Shown in pieces: positions 46,427-54,369 of a stretch of 64,000 nucleotides of DNA. The stretch's first letter is position 1, and every line of letters begins with the position of its first letter. Made by a program: the position numbers and the translations under genes. Under the pieces are notes generated by a model. That model was not told where the DNA came from, did no database searches, and worked only from the letters and a program-made list of their open reading frames with translations. The stretch is from assembly GCF_002205845.1 (NCBI RefSeq), contig NZ_NISI01000016.1, forward strand, positions 1-64,000, written 5' to 3'. Origin of the DNA: Roseateles puraquae. GTDB taxonomy: Bacteria; Pseudomonadota; Gammaproteobacteria; Burkholderiales; Burkholderiaceae_C.

Positions 46427-46999
46427 ATGAAGCACGCCCTCACGCTCCTCGCCGCCCTGCTCTCGCTGAACGCCGGCGCGGCGGACCTGACCTTCTCCGG
46501 CCAGGCGGTGAACCACAACGACAAGATCGTCATCGACTTCCAGGTCGCCGCCGGCAGCAGCATCTCGCTGTGGACCGACAGCTGGCAGTCGGGCCTGAAC
46601 TTCGACCCGCAGCTCTACCTGGCCCAGGGCGATGCCATCGTGCTGGAAGACGATGACAACGGCAGCCTCGTCAACGCCGGCGCTGGCTTCTTCGACGCTG
46701 GCCTGACGTTCACTGCCAGCACGGCCGGCAGCTACCGCCTGGTGCTCAACGCGAGCTCCAACACCCGGCTGGGTTCGACGCTGTCCGCCGGCTTCACCTA
46801 CGACGGCGACACGCCCATCCCCCTGGCCACCTGGAACCAGCCGAGCTACGACGTCAACGCCAACGACCAGAAGGGCGGCTTCTGGCGCCTGCACCTGAGC
46901 GGCGTCGAGACCGCCGCGGTCGTGCCCGAGCCGGCCGGCTGGGCGCTGATGCTGCCGGGCCTGCTGGCGCTCGGCCTGCGGGCACGCCGACGCGGCTGA
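46427..46999 (+). CDS. DVUA0089-family PEP-CTERM protein
   Basis: 190 residues from ATG 46427 with a signal peptide (LTLLAALLSLNAGAA). The body has the DVUA0089 pattern (LTFSGQAVNHNDKIVIDF, SLWTDSWQSGLNFDPQLYL), a small beta-sandwich. It ends in VPEPAGWALMLPG, a hydrophobic segment and RARRRG, the PEP-CTERM sorting signal. It probably shares a transcript with phoD. Confidence 0.88.
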   Translation: MKHALTLLAALLSLNAGAADLTFSGQAVNHNDKIVIDFQVAAGSSISLWTDSWQSGLNFDPQLYLAQGDAIVLEDDDNGSLVNAGAGFFDAGLTFTASTAGSYRLVLNASSNTRLGSTLSAGFTYDGDTPIPLATWNQPSYDVNANDQKGGFWRLHLSGVETAAVVPEPAGWALMLPGLLALGLRARRRG

Positions 47000-47077
47000 G
47001 GGGCGACGAGCTCTCGGGGCACGAGCGCCCTCCTACACTCCCTCGCCACCGGGCCCGCGCCCGGCCAGGGAGACCAC

Positions 47078-48784
47078 ATGCATCGACCCCGACGGCCCGT
47101 GAAGGCCGCGCTCGGCGCCCTGCTCGGGCTGGCCTTGAGCACCCTTGCGCCCCTCGGCCAGGCGCTGGAACAGCCGCCGCGCTGGATCAAGGCCGACGAC
47201 CTGCGCGTGCGCAACGGCCCGGGCCTCGACCACCCGGTACGGGGCCTGCTGCAGCGGGGCGCGCAGGTCATCCTGAAGAGCCCGACCGTCTTCGATGGCT
47301 TTTGCCTGATCGAAGGTGACGGCCTGTACGGCTACGTCGCCTGCCAGTACCTGAGTGCCGACCCGGTGGCCCGGCCGCGCGCCGGCCAGGGGGGTGTGCC
47401 GGCCGACCAGCGCTGGGTGACCGGCACGGCCGTGATCCTGCGCAGTGGCCCCTCGCGCGACGCGCCGCAACTGTCGCGGCTGGCCGTGAACCGCACGGTG
47501 CGGCTCCTCAAGCCTGATGCCAGCGCCGGCTATTGCGAAGTGCAGCCGCAGGACCGCGCCGGCAAGCCCGATGGCCCGAGCGGTTATGCAGCTTGTCAAT
47601 ACCTCGGCCTGGAGCCACTCTCAGCAGCAGTGGCCGCCGGGGATGACCCCGACCCCGTGCGCGCCTTTTGGCGGGCGCCCGGCTGGTGGAAGCTCGAAGC
47701 GCATGCCCAGCAACTCGCCAAGGCCCTGCCGGAGTCGGCCAAGGCCGGCCCCTGGCCGCGCGACGAAGCGCTGGAGCGCATGAAGGCTCACCTGGCCCTG
47801 GGCCTCAAGGGCAGCCCGCCGCCACCGCTGCCCGACTGGGCCGCCTTGAAGGCGCTGGCGGCGGCGCACGAGCCGTCGCTGCTCAGCCCGGCCCGCCGCG
47901 CGCAAGCGCAGTCCGGCCAGGACAAGGCCCTGTGGGAACGCGAGTACCGCGCCAGCGGCGCCGCGCATCGCATCGCCAATGCCCTGGGCCTGTCCGGCCC
48001 GTTGCACGATCCCATTTCTGCCGAGGGCGGGGGTGAACGGGTGCTGCGCCTGATGCGCGCGCTGGAGCTGCCCACGGCGGCGCCATCCCTGTTCAAGACC
48101 GAAGCCGAGATCGGCCCGCCGGGCGAAAACGCCCAGGCCCTGGCCGGCCGCTTCGACGGCATCTACCGCACGGTGGTCACGCCGCGCAAGCCGCAGCGTC
48201 GCAGCGATGAGCCCAACGCGGCAGCCGGGCTCTATGACATGCTCAGCCGCACCGAGTCGCTGACCCGCCCGGTGCAGTTCGTGCGGCTGCACCGCGACGG
48301 CTCATTGACGAGCGAACCCAACACAGCCGCCTACACCGAGCTGCTGTGGCGTGATGTGGACGAACCCGAGTGCGGCGACTGGACGCCCGGCTTCGGCTTC
48401 GGCGATGTCGACGGCGCCATCTGGCGCTACGGCCAGGACGCCGGCATGGGCCTGACACCGCCGCCGCGGCGCGCCGGCCCACCCCGGCTGTTTGGCTACA
48501 ACGCGCTGCAGGCACCGCCCCGGGCCAAGGCCGAACGCAGCGAACAGGTGATCAAGCTGGACCGCGAGGCGACTGGCTTCGTGCGCGTGGTGCAGATGAG
48601 CTTCGACCTCGATGGCGACGGCCGCCCCGACCTTGTCGTGCTGGAAGGCGTGGGCCGCGGGCCAGGCCACCTGGACATGATGTCCACCACCGACGACCCC
48701 TGGTGGCGGCTGCAGCTGGCCAATATCGGTGGCGCGTGGAAGGTGCTGGGGCACGACCGCTTTGCCTACGGCTGTGGCTGTTGA
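47078..48784 (+). CDS. Exported SH3-like domain protein with a C-terminal DxDGDG motif
   Basis: 568 residues. A signal peptide (LGALLGLALSTLAPLGQA) is followed by two bacterial SH3 repeats, about 33-95 (DDLRVRNGPGLDHPVRGLL) and 115-180 (AVILRSGPSRDAPQLSRL), each closing with a YxACQYL motif. The middle is helical without a family I recognise. Near 507-523 FDLDGDGRPDLVVLEG looks like a calcium-binding or FG-GAP-like loop, and the protein ends in YGCGC. SH3b domains usually bind peptidoglycan or peptides; function otherwise unknown. Confidence 0.8.
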   Translation: MHRPRRPVKAALGALLGLALSTLAPLGQALEQPPRWIKADDLRVRNGPGLDHPVRGLLQRGAQVILKSPTVFDGFCLIEGDGLYGYVACQYLSADPVARPRAGQGGVPADQRWVTGTAVILRSGPSRDAPQLSRLAVNRTVRLLKPDASAGYCEVQPQDRAGKPDGPSGYAACQYLGLEPLSAAVAAGDDPDPVRAFWRAPGWWKLEAHAQQLAKALPESAKAGPWPRDEALERMKAHLALGLKGSPPPPLPDWAALKALAAAHEPSLLSPARRAQAQSGQDKALWEREYRASGAAHRIANALGLSGPLHDPISAEGGGERVLRLMRALELPTAAPSLFKTEAEIGPPGENAQALAGRFDGIYRTVVTPRKPQRRSDEPNAAAGLYDMLSRTESLTRPVQFVRLHRDGSLTSEPNTAAYTELLWRDVDEPECGDWTPGFGFGDVDGAIWRYGQDAGMGLTPPPRRAGPPRLFGYNALQAPPRAKAERSEQVIKLDREATGFVRVVQMSFDLDGDGRPDLVVLEGVGRGPGHLDMMSTTDDPWWRLQLANIGGAWKVLGHDRFAYGCGC

Positions 48785-48853
48785 AGCGGCCGGGCTGAAG
48801 CCTGCCCTTTGAAACAGAAAATAATATGGGCAGCCGTTCAAATAACACGAACG

Positions 48854-49086
48854 TATAATCCGCGCCGTGTTCCGGCCGACGCCGTTTCACCGGCGGCCTC
48901 CATGCCGACCGAGACACGCGACGCCCGTCGCCGGTAGGCCCGCCGAGCTGCAGCCAACCGCCCCTTTCGCTCATGCCGGCGCCGACTGCACCCGCCCGCA
49001 TCCGCCCCCTCCTCCGCACGACCCCGGGCCAGCCTGGGCGGCACACTGCTGCTCGACGACGCCCTGAACCACCGAAAGGCTCAGCC
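48854..49086 (+). promoter_or_regulatory. Promoter and long 5' leader of the RRM protein gene
   Basis: A perfect -10 box TATAAT (48854-48859) stands in AT-rich DNA; no good -35 is at 17 bases, although TTCAAA occurs near 48837. Transcription from about 48866 would give a leader of roughly 220 bases before the ATG at 49087. Long leaders are usual for cold-induced RNA-binding protein mRNAs. Leader folding was not computed. Upstream, 48785-48853 is non-coding. Confidence 0.5.
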
Positions 49087-49437
49087 ATGAGCAGCAAGAT
49101 CTACGTGGGCAACCTGCCCTACTCCGTCACCGATACCAGCCTGAAGAGCAACTTCGCCGAGTTCGGCGGCGTGACCTCGGCCAAGGTGATGATGGACCGC
49201 GACACGGGCGAGTCCAAGGGCTTCGGCTTTGTCGAGATGGCCTCACCCGAAGCGGCGCAATCCGCGATCAGCGCCTTGAACGGCGTGTCAGTCGAAGGCC
49301 GCCGCATCGTCGTCAGCCTCGCCCGCCCTCGCGAAGAACGCGCCGCCCCCGGCGCCTACAGCGCCACCGGCTACCGCGCCAGCAATCGACCGGACGTTGG
49401 CTACGGCAACGGCGGCTTCGGCGGCGGTCGCTACTGA
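49087..49437 (+). CDS. RRM-domain RNA-binding protein
   Basis: 116 residues. One RNA recognition motif covers residues 1-80, with RNP2 KIYVGNLPYS at 4-13 and RNP1 KGFGFVEM near 42, then a glycine-rich tail (GYGNGGFGGGRY). This is the bacterial glycine-rich, cold-inducible RNA-binding protein type, thought to act as an RNA chaperone. It is monocistronic, with a long leader and a good terminator 22 bases after the stop. Confidence 0.95.
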   Translation: MSSKIYVGNLPYSVTDTSLKSNFAEFGGVTSAKVMMDRDTGESKGFGFVEMASPEAAQSAISALNGVSVEGRRIVVSLARPREERAAPGAYSATGYRASNRPDVGYGNGGFGGGRY

Positions 49438-49458
49438 GGCCCGCAGCGGCTCGCGAGA

Positions 49459-49484
49459 AACGGCTCCACGGAGCCGTTCTTTTT
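49459..49484 (+). terminator. Intrinsic terminator of the RRM gene
   Basis: AACGGCTC (49459-49466) and GAGCCGTT (49471-49478) form an 8-bp stem around a CACG loop, extendable to 9 bp with a 2-base loop, and are followed by CTTTTTC. It may also end the convergent DUF4287 transcript on the other strand, where the U-tract is weaker. Confidence 0.85.
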
Positions 49485-49496
49485 CGCCCGGCTCAG

Positions 49497-49706
49497 CTAG
49501 CGCCCGGCCAGGTGATGGGCCACCAGCGCATTCGCATGCCCATGCCCCAGCCCATGAGCCGACTTGAGCAAGGCGACCAATTCCATGTGCTTCAAGTCGC
49601 CTGCCGCCCGCAGGACAGCCAGCCAGTGCTCGACGCGTTGGCCGTAGGTCTTCTCGATGGACGGAAAGTAGGACGCGGGGCCTTTGGCTTTTTCGGGTGT
49701 CGGCAT
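49497..49706 (-). CDS. DUF4287 family small protein
   Basis: 69 residues from ATG 49706, preceded by a GGAG site. The full family pattern is visible: KAKGPASYFPSIEKTYG, HWLAVLRAAGDLKHMELVAL, LKSAHGLGHGHANALVAHH. Function is unknown; the HGLGHGHANA motif is invariant in the family. It is convergent with the RRM gene. Confidence 0.88.
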   Translation of the reverse strand: MPTPEKAKGPASYFPSIEKTYGQRVEHWLAVLRAAGDLKHMELVALLKSAHGLGHGHANALVAHHLAGR

Positions 49707-50062
49707 GGGCAGCTCCAAATGGCAAGGCATGGCTCGATGCAGGGCATGCTGCTCGCTCGACGAATCGAGGCGCGCGGGATCGACAAGTTGCAGGGCTGCG
49801 TGCGCTGGGTCTACGGGCCCTGGCTTGAGGTCAGTTGCCTAATTTGCCCTGCCGTTGAGAGGCGTTGACCGCTGGGGGACGGGGTTGGTGGAAGGTCGGC
49901 TGACGACCCGGTGCGGCCGCTCAGGCATGCCAGGTTGGGTGCCGGCAAGCGGGCATTAGTTGTCCACAGCGAGAAGGCCAAGCTCGTAGGTGATTCATGC
50001 GCGCGCTGCAACACTTCTTCAGTGAGCCAGTCATTGAAAGGGCTTTGTCATCTCCTTCGTCG
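49707..50062. other. Intergenic stretch at the start of a lower-GC patch
   Basis: 356 bases with no gene I can support. GC content falls from here toward 52.3 kb compared with the flanks. I see no tRNA, integrase or clear direct repeat marking an insertion edge. Confidence 0.45.
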
Positions 50063-50925
50063 CTAGCCGGGTGGCCTCTTTAGGTGCCGTTCAATGAAGC
50101 CGAATTGCGCCACCGTCCGGGCGTACACGTAGGTGTCGGCCTGCTGCACCGTATTCCAGTTGATCTCCTTTGCCATCTCGGACTGGGAACGTGCCATTGT
50201 CTGCTCCCAAGTACGGGGATTGTTGAACGCGAAGAAGGCGTTCCGTGGCCCCAAGGGCAGACAAGCCAGATAGCTAGTGGCAAGCGTCCCAACGACGATA
50301 AGCGGTGCATCGCCAATCAGAAGTTCATGGACTGAGCTATGAAGCTGGCGAGTAGCCCAACTGACGCCTGGCCCCAGAAAAGCTCTGTTCAGTACTTCAG
50401 ATTGGACAAGTGATGGCAGCGTGTGAATTGCCAAGTCATCAAAGATGTCCGGGAGTTCTGCAAGGCCCATTCGTAAAGTGACTCTTCGGCGGCATCGCCT
50501 CGCACCGCCTCGTATTCATCGGGAGCGTCCTGAAGCTGGCGACGCAAGATATCTCGCCCCTTCCCCCGCATGTGTTCAACCATCCTCGGTATGCGCAGCA
50601 ACTGGGCAACCAGAAACCGCGACCAGACCGCTCGGTCCTGCATGCTGAGGGAACGAACACCGCTTGCGAGGATCTGCTTGTGAACCTTTGCGGCCGGATC
50701 ATCAACATGCGGCCCAAGGAAGTCGCGCTCCGCCGCAACGTTTGGCTGGCTGGCTGAACGCACCATTGAATAAAGGTGGTCGGCCTTGGCCACGTGTTGT
50801 GCCGTATGCGGGTGCGATCGCAGAGCCCCGTGCGCCCATCTGAACGAGACCAGCTTTCGCGTGTCTTCTGCGTGCCACTGCTCTAGCAAGAAAGCAGGCA
50901 CGTAGTGATGCTTTCGATGGCTCAT
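50063..50925 (-). pseudogene. DUF4238-like gene broken by a frameshift
   Basis: The 5' part starts at ATG 50925 with SHRKHHYVPAFLLEQWHA, the hallmark HHYVP start of DUF4238 proteins, and runs in frame to about 50440. The matching continuation (ELPDIFDDLAIHTLPSLVQ, then LLIGDAPLIVVG, like the family's SDNP region) is in another frame, from about 50470 to 50063. One indel between 50440 and 50470 would restore roughly 285 residues. It is either a decaying gene or a sequencing error. Base composition is lower in GC than its neighbours. Confidence 0.7.
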
Positions 50926-51058
50926 TGGTTGATATGTTGAGCAGTGTCGTGGAGGATGCGGCGCGAGCAACAGGTTTGCGCGAAAGCCGCCCGATGCCAC
51001 CGGCCGATCCTGGCTGACTTTGGTCACCGCCGGACCAAGGTTTGGTCACCACGCCGCA

Positions 51059-51487
51059 TCAGTCGCTCGGCTGCTCCTGGGTCGCACGATCAAGCTCTTC
51101 ATGTATTCGGTCGATCCGCGGCGGGCGGAGTGCATCGTCCGTGATGTGCCAGTGGTAAAGGTGCCCCATGCAGTCCCTGCCCGGATGGTCCGGCAAGAAG
51201 TCCTCCCGCACGATGTAGACGTTCAGCAGAACAGCATCTTCATCGCCACACGGCCGCAACTGGGACAACCGTCTCCGAACAAGCTCCGCGCTCCCATACT
51301 CGAAGCCGTGGTCTTCCACGATGAACATGGGGTAGTCACGAGCCGGGACTTCAATCATGCGTTGCACCGGTTGAAGCTCTGGCGGGACGGATGCGAGGAA
51401 GTCGATCGCGCGCTGCTGATCCCGGCATATCGCCGAAATCCAACGCCAACCTCGACTGTTCCGCGCTTCGATGACAAACATGGCCAA
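51059..51487 (-). CDS. Hypothetical protein in low-GC patch
   Basis: 142 residues beginning AMFVIEARNSRGWRWISAIC, acidic in its C-terminal half (HITDDALRPPRIDRIHEELD). I do not recognise a domain, and it has no signal peptide or membrane segment. Its size, acidity and isolation among other orphans would fit an immunity-type protein, but nothing in the sequence proves it. An internal ATG two codons later is an alternative start. Confidence 0.55.
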   Translation of the reverse strand: MAMFVIEARNSRGWRWISAICRDQQRAIDFLASVPPELQPVQRMIEVPARDYPMFIVEDHGFEYGSAELVRRRLSQLRPCGDEDAVLLNVYIVREDFLPDHPGRDCMGHLYHWHITDDALRPPRIDRIHEELDRATQEQPSD

Positions 51488-51581
51488 TCTTCAAACGGTT
51501 TGGGGTTGCGCATGAACGTCCAAGGCGACGTTTCGAACGTTGGGAGCTTGGAGCCTACCGGAAAGCCGCCTCTCGCCGAAG

Positions 51582-51610
51582 TCCGCTCCTGGCCGACAGG
51601 CGCCAGTCAA
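51582..51610. repeat. Short dispersed repeat, copy A
   Basis: CCGCTCCTGGCCGACAGG followed by CGCCAGTCAA matches copy B at 52162-52188 at about 24 of 27 positions. The palindromic CTGGCCGA/TAGCG core resembles a common intergenic repeat of proteobacteria (from memory). It sits at the 3' end of the next gene. Confidence 0.55.
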
Positions 51611-52104
51611 GGCCAAACTGGCCCATCCAGACTGCCAGTGTCTCCACGTTCAAACCAGGTCGTCGCGACTTCCTGGCCAAAAATCCGAATGGAGGGCTCA
51701 GCCTTCAGCAGCACGTGGAGGTCAGCGTCAAGTTTAGCGAGCCCGGGTGTTATGTCGGGCTTGCGACGAAACGCATGCTTGAAAAACGGCACTTCGGCAA
51801 ACGGCACAACGTTCCAGAGGAGTTGGCTTCTGGCCGGCGGCGGATCACCTTCCTGCGCGAAGCCCCTATCCGGCAGATTCACGCAGCCAACCCACAGTAG
51901 GTACGGATCGCGCTGGCACATAACGCACCAACCCCAGTCTTCCCCAAACACCTCCTCAGCGTGGTACCCAAGCCTGACAAGCCCCTCGCGGAGCCACCTT
52001 GCCGGTTGGCGCCCATACATACGCGGGTTGGTCTGATGGTCTTCACCAGGCTCTGCCTCAAAGACCGTAGACGTGAACCAGTAGCCGGGCGTGGACGAGG
52101 GCAT
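51607..52104 (-). CDS. Conserved hypothetical protein (EDWGWC motif)
   Basis: 165 residues. The segment NPRMYGRQPARWLREGLVRL followed by GYHAEEVFGEDWGWCVMC matches a set of uncharacterised bacterial proteins I recall, without a named domain I can assign. No signal peptide or membrane segment. It is in the low-GC patch, with its stop overlapping repeat copy A. Confidence 0.65.
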   Translation of the reverse strand: MPSSTPGYWFTSTVFEAEPGEDHQTNPRMYGRQPARWLREGLVRLGYHAEEVFGEDWGWCVMCQRDPYLLWVGCVNLPDRGFAQEGDPPPARSQLLWNVVPFAEVPFFKHAFRRKPDITPGLAKLDADLHVLLKAEPSIRIFGQEVATTWFERGDTGSLDGPVWP

Positions 52105-52128
52105 AGCACGATGTGACGGGGAGACAGA

Positions 52129-52341
52129 CTAGGCTACATGAAAGCGGTCTAGTTCTGACGACCGCTCCTGGCCGATAGCGCCACTCAAACGAAAGCTCGT
52201 CCTGACGGCCACCTTCCCGCAGCAAGGCATGAACGCCATGTTGCTGGATGGAAGCACCCACAGCAGGCACCATCCGGCACAAAGCAGAAGCACCCCGGCA
52301 AGCCCGTAGCCCAAGAAGCGAAGAGCCGATTGGCCGCGCAT
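52129..52341 (-). CDS. Small single-span membrane protein
   Basis: 70 residues with one hydrophobic segment (GYGLAGVLLLCAGWCLLWVL, residues 11-30) and a short cysteine pair (PCCGK). No family recognised. The last ~20 residues (GAIGQERSSELDRFHVA) are read from repeat copy B, so the original C-terminus may have been replaced. It follows the DxNGDG exported protein gene by 26 bases. Confidence 0.45.
   Translation of the reverse strand: MRGQSALRFLGYGLAGVLLLCAGWCLLWVLPSSNMAFMPCCGKVAVRTSFRLSGAIGQERSSELDRFHVA
52162..52188. repeat. Short dispersed repeat, copy B
   Basis: CCGCTCCTGGCCGATAGCG followed by CCACTCAA is nearly identical to copy A (51582-51610). It overlaps the 3' end of the small membrane protein gene. 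Confidence 0.55.
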
Positions 52342-52367
52342 CGGGGCCGTGTGGCGGCGCCTTGGCG

Positions 52368-52988
52368 CTATCGCCCGCAGTCCCAGCCGTTCAGGAAGGG
52401 CCGTGCGGTGATGCCGAGTTGTCGGGTTGTCGTCTGGGTCTTGCCTTTGCTGCGGGTGGTCGACACGTGCTGGCCGGTCAGGAAGTTGGTGCTGCCACGC
52501 TCCGCTTCGCCCGATGACTCGTCTTCCGAACGCGTGTCTTCGCCGATCAGCTCCAGGTCTTGGCGCCCGGCGTTGTAGCGAAAGCGCCGGGTCGTGCTGC
52601 CCCATCGACCGCCGTCTGCCGTCTCGACCGTCTCGACCAACAGCGCCCCGCGCCGGATCTCCAAGTTGTAGAACTTGCTCGGGTGGCAGAAATCGGCGGA
52701 CACGGATAGCACGCGGTAGCCGCCTGCGGGCGTACCGGCCAGGATCACGAGCCGTTCGTCCCTGCCCGCGTCGGTGCCCGTGCTGCCGGTCAACAGCATC
52801 GCGACATCCGCCATGCCATCGCCATTGAGGTCACCTTCCGCCTGGGTCCACAGGAACTGCAGGTGGCCCAAATCGGGCCGCAGTTGCAGGAACATCTGCT
52901 GAGGGTCCAGGCGCTCAGCCGCAGCGAGCGGCAGGGCGAGCCCGAGCAGCAAAGGCCCAACGACAAGAGAGCAGATGCGCATCATCAC
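52368..52988 (-). CDS. Exported hypothetical protein with DxNGDG motif
   Basis: 206 residues with a signal peptide (LVVGPLLLGLALPLAAA). EGDLNGDGMADVAMLLTG near residues 51-68 resembles a calcium-binding loop followed by a beta strand, as in FG-GAP-like or VCBS proteins, and similar to the C-terminus of the SH3 protein at 47078. The rest is unassigned. Its ATG overlaps the ASCH gene stop by 4 bases, so the two are co-transcribed. Confidence 0.7.
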   Translation of the reverse strand: MMMRICSLVVGPLLLGLALPLAAAERLDPQQMFLQLRPDLGHLQFLWTQAEGDLNGDGMADVAMLLTGSTGTDAGRDERLVILAGTPAGGYRVLSVSADFCHPSKFYNLEIRRGALLVETVETADGGRWGSTTRRFRYNAGRQDLELIGEDTRSEDESSGEAERGSTNFLTGQHVSTTRSKGKTQTTTRQLGITARPFLNGWDCGR

Positions 52989-53485
52989 AGTCCCGAGGGC
53001 TGCTGGAGGGTGTGGTGCAAGGCTGAGTCATCCGTGGCGCTTGAGCACAGGCGCCGCACCACGGCCAGTGTCTCCCACAGGATGAGGGTCTCGTCACTGA
53101 ACGCCTGCCCCTCGCGTGCCGCCTTGGCGCGGAACCAGCCGCCGGTGTGGTGGCGCCAGGAGGCCAGCGTGCGCTCGCCTTCGCCATAGGCCAGCGCCAT
53201 GGGCTCCGTCACGTCGCAGTAGCGCACCGGCATGACCCCGGTCGTCTCGATGATGGCCACGGGCTGGTCCCGCCCGTCCAGCAGCACGGACAGCGCGCCG
53301 GCGAACGGGATGCGGCCGTCCGGGTAGTCCCAGAAGGCCGAAGAGGTCGCCGTCTTGATGCCCGACAGGATGAGGCCGGCGCCTTCGTCAGCGAGCGCTG
53401 GCGTGCCACCGATGCTGATCGGCAGGAAGAAGCGATGGCTCTGCCCGGGATAGGCGGCTTCGAGGATGTCGTGGTGCAGGTTCAT
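52985..53485 (-). CDS. ASCH domain protein (YhfF-like)
   Basis: 166 residues from ATG 53485. The ASCH fold is seen in LILSGIKTATSSAFWDYPDG, VLLDGRDQPVAIIETTGVMPVRYCDV and AYGEGERTLASWRHHTGGWF. ASCH proteins are related to RNA-binding PUA domains; some are RNases or amidohydrolases acting on modified nucleosides. It leads a unit with the DxNGDG exported protein. Confidence 0.88.
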   Translation of the reverse strand: MNLHHDILEAAYPGQSHRFFLPISIGGTPALADEGAGLILSGIKTATSSAFWDYPDGRIPFAGALSVLLDGRDQPVAIIETTGVMPVRYCDVTEPMALAYGEGERTLASWRHHTGGWFRAKAAREGQAFSDETLILWETLAVVRRLCSSATDDSALHHTLQQPSGL

Positions 53486-53550
53486 GGGCCCTCCCGTGGC
53501 GGCATTCTGCCCAGCCGCGCTGTGCTTGGGCGACCGGCAGGCGCTGGCCC

Positions 53551-54177
53551 TCAGGGCTGCAGCCAGCCGCCCAGCCGCTCCCAGCGCCGACGCCCGGTGT
53601 CCCAACCGTAGCAGAGGTACTCGTAGTCCGACGTCATCGGTGCCACGCAGGCGGCATCCATGGAGGAGCGTCGCTTGACCGTGTCTTGAACGCCTGCCGA
53701 GCGAAGGCGGGCGTTCAGCCGCTCGACGGCGGTCCATGACAGGCAGCGGGCACTCGGAAAGCGCGGCATCGTCCCCGCCACGCGCCCGGGTGCCGGCTTC
53801 TCATCCCACACCACCTGCGGCGCAGCACCCGGCGAGAAAACGGCATACATCAGCCGGCTTGCATCGGCCGTCACGAGCCCCAGCAAGGCCTGCGACTGCC
53901 CCGGCCGGTCGAACGAGCCGATGCAGGCGGCGACGACGTGGAGCCCGCCCGGCATGTCAGCCACGGCGGCCAACCACTGCTGGGCCTGCTGGCCGCCGAC
54001 GGCAGCCCGCAGGTAGGCGCCCCCTGCGGCATGCACGGCGGCGAGCCGGTCCACCGTGATCGGCTGGGCCTGCTCGGCTGCCGGAAAGTCCTCCGCCGCG
54101 CGTGCCGCGGGCGCACTCAGCAGGCTGGCCCCCAGGACCCAGGGCAGTAGGCGACGGTCAAGGTTGTGCAGAGGCAT
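53551..54177 (-). CDS. Exported hypothetical protein
   Basis: 208 residues with a signal peptide (PWVLGASLLSAPAARAA). No family recognised. Features are a His/Ala-rich helical start, VVAACIGSFDRPGQSQALLGL, and four spaced cysteines that could form disulfides (near 83, 144, 176 and 189). It is on the same strand as its neighbours but separated by 65 bases from the ASCH gene. Confidence 0.6.
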   Translation of the reverse strand: MPLHNLDRRLLPWVLGASLLSAPAARAAEDFPAAEQAQPITVDRLAAVHAAGGAYLRAAVGGQQAQQWLAAVADMPGGLHVVAACIGSFDRPGQSQALLGLVTADASRLMYAVFSPGAAPQVVWDEKPAPGRVAGTMPRFPSARCLSWTAVERLNARLRSAGVQDTVKRRSSMDAACVAPMTSDYEYLCYGWDTGRRRWERLGGWLQP

Positions 54178-54369
54178 TCAGCTCTCGGAATGGTTGTTGG
54201 CAAGCGTCCCGTTCCTCCTTAGCGTTTCGGTGCCGGGCTCCGTGCTGAGCCGGATTGCATCGCCACAGGCGTGCCTGCAGCAACTGCGGCTGCCCCGAAT
54301 GGTGCCCCCGGGCGCGCCGGGGTCTGCTGCAGTGCTGCTGCTGAACTTGAACGGTCGCTCCGCTGTGGC

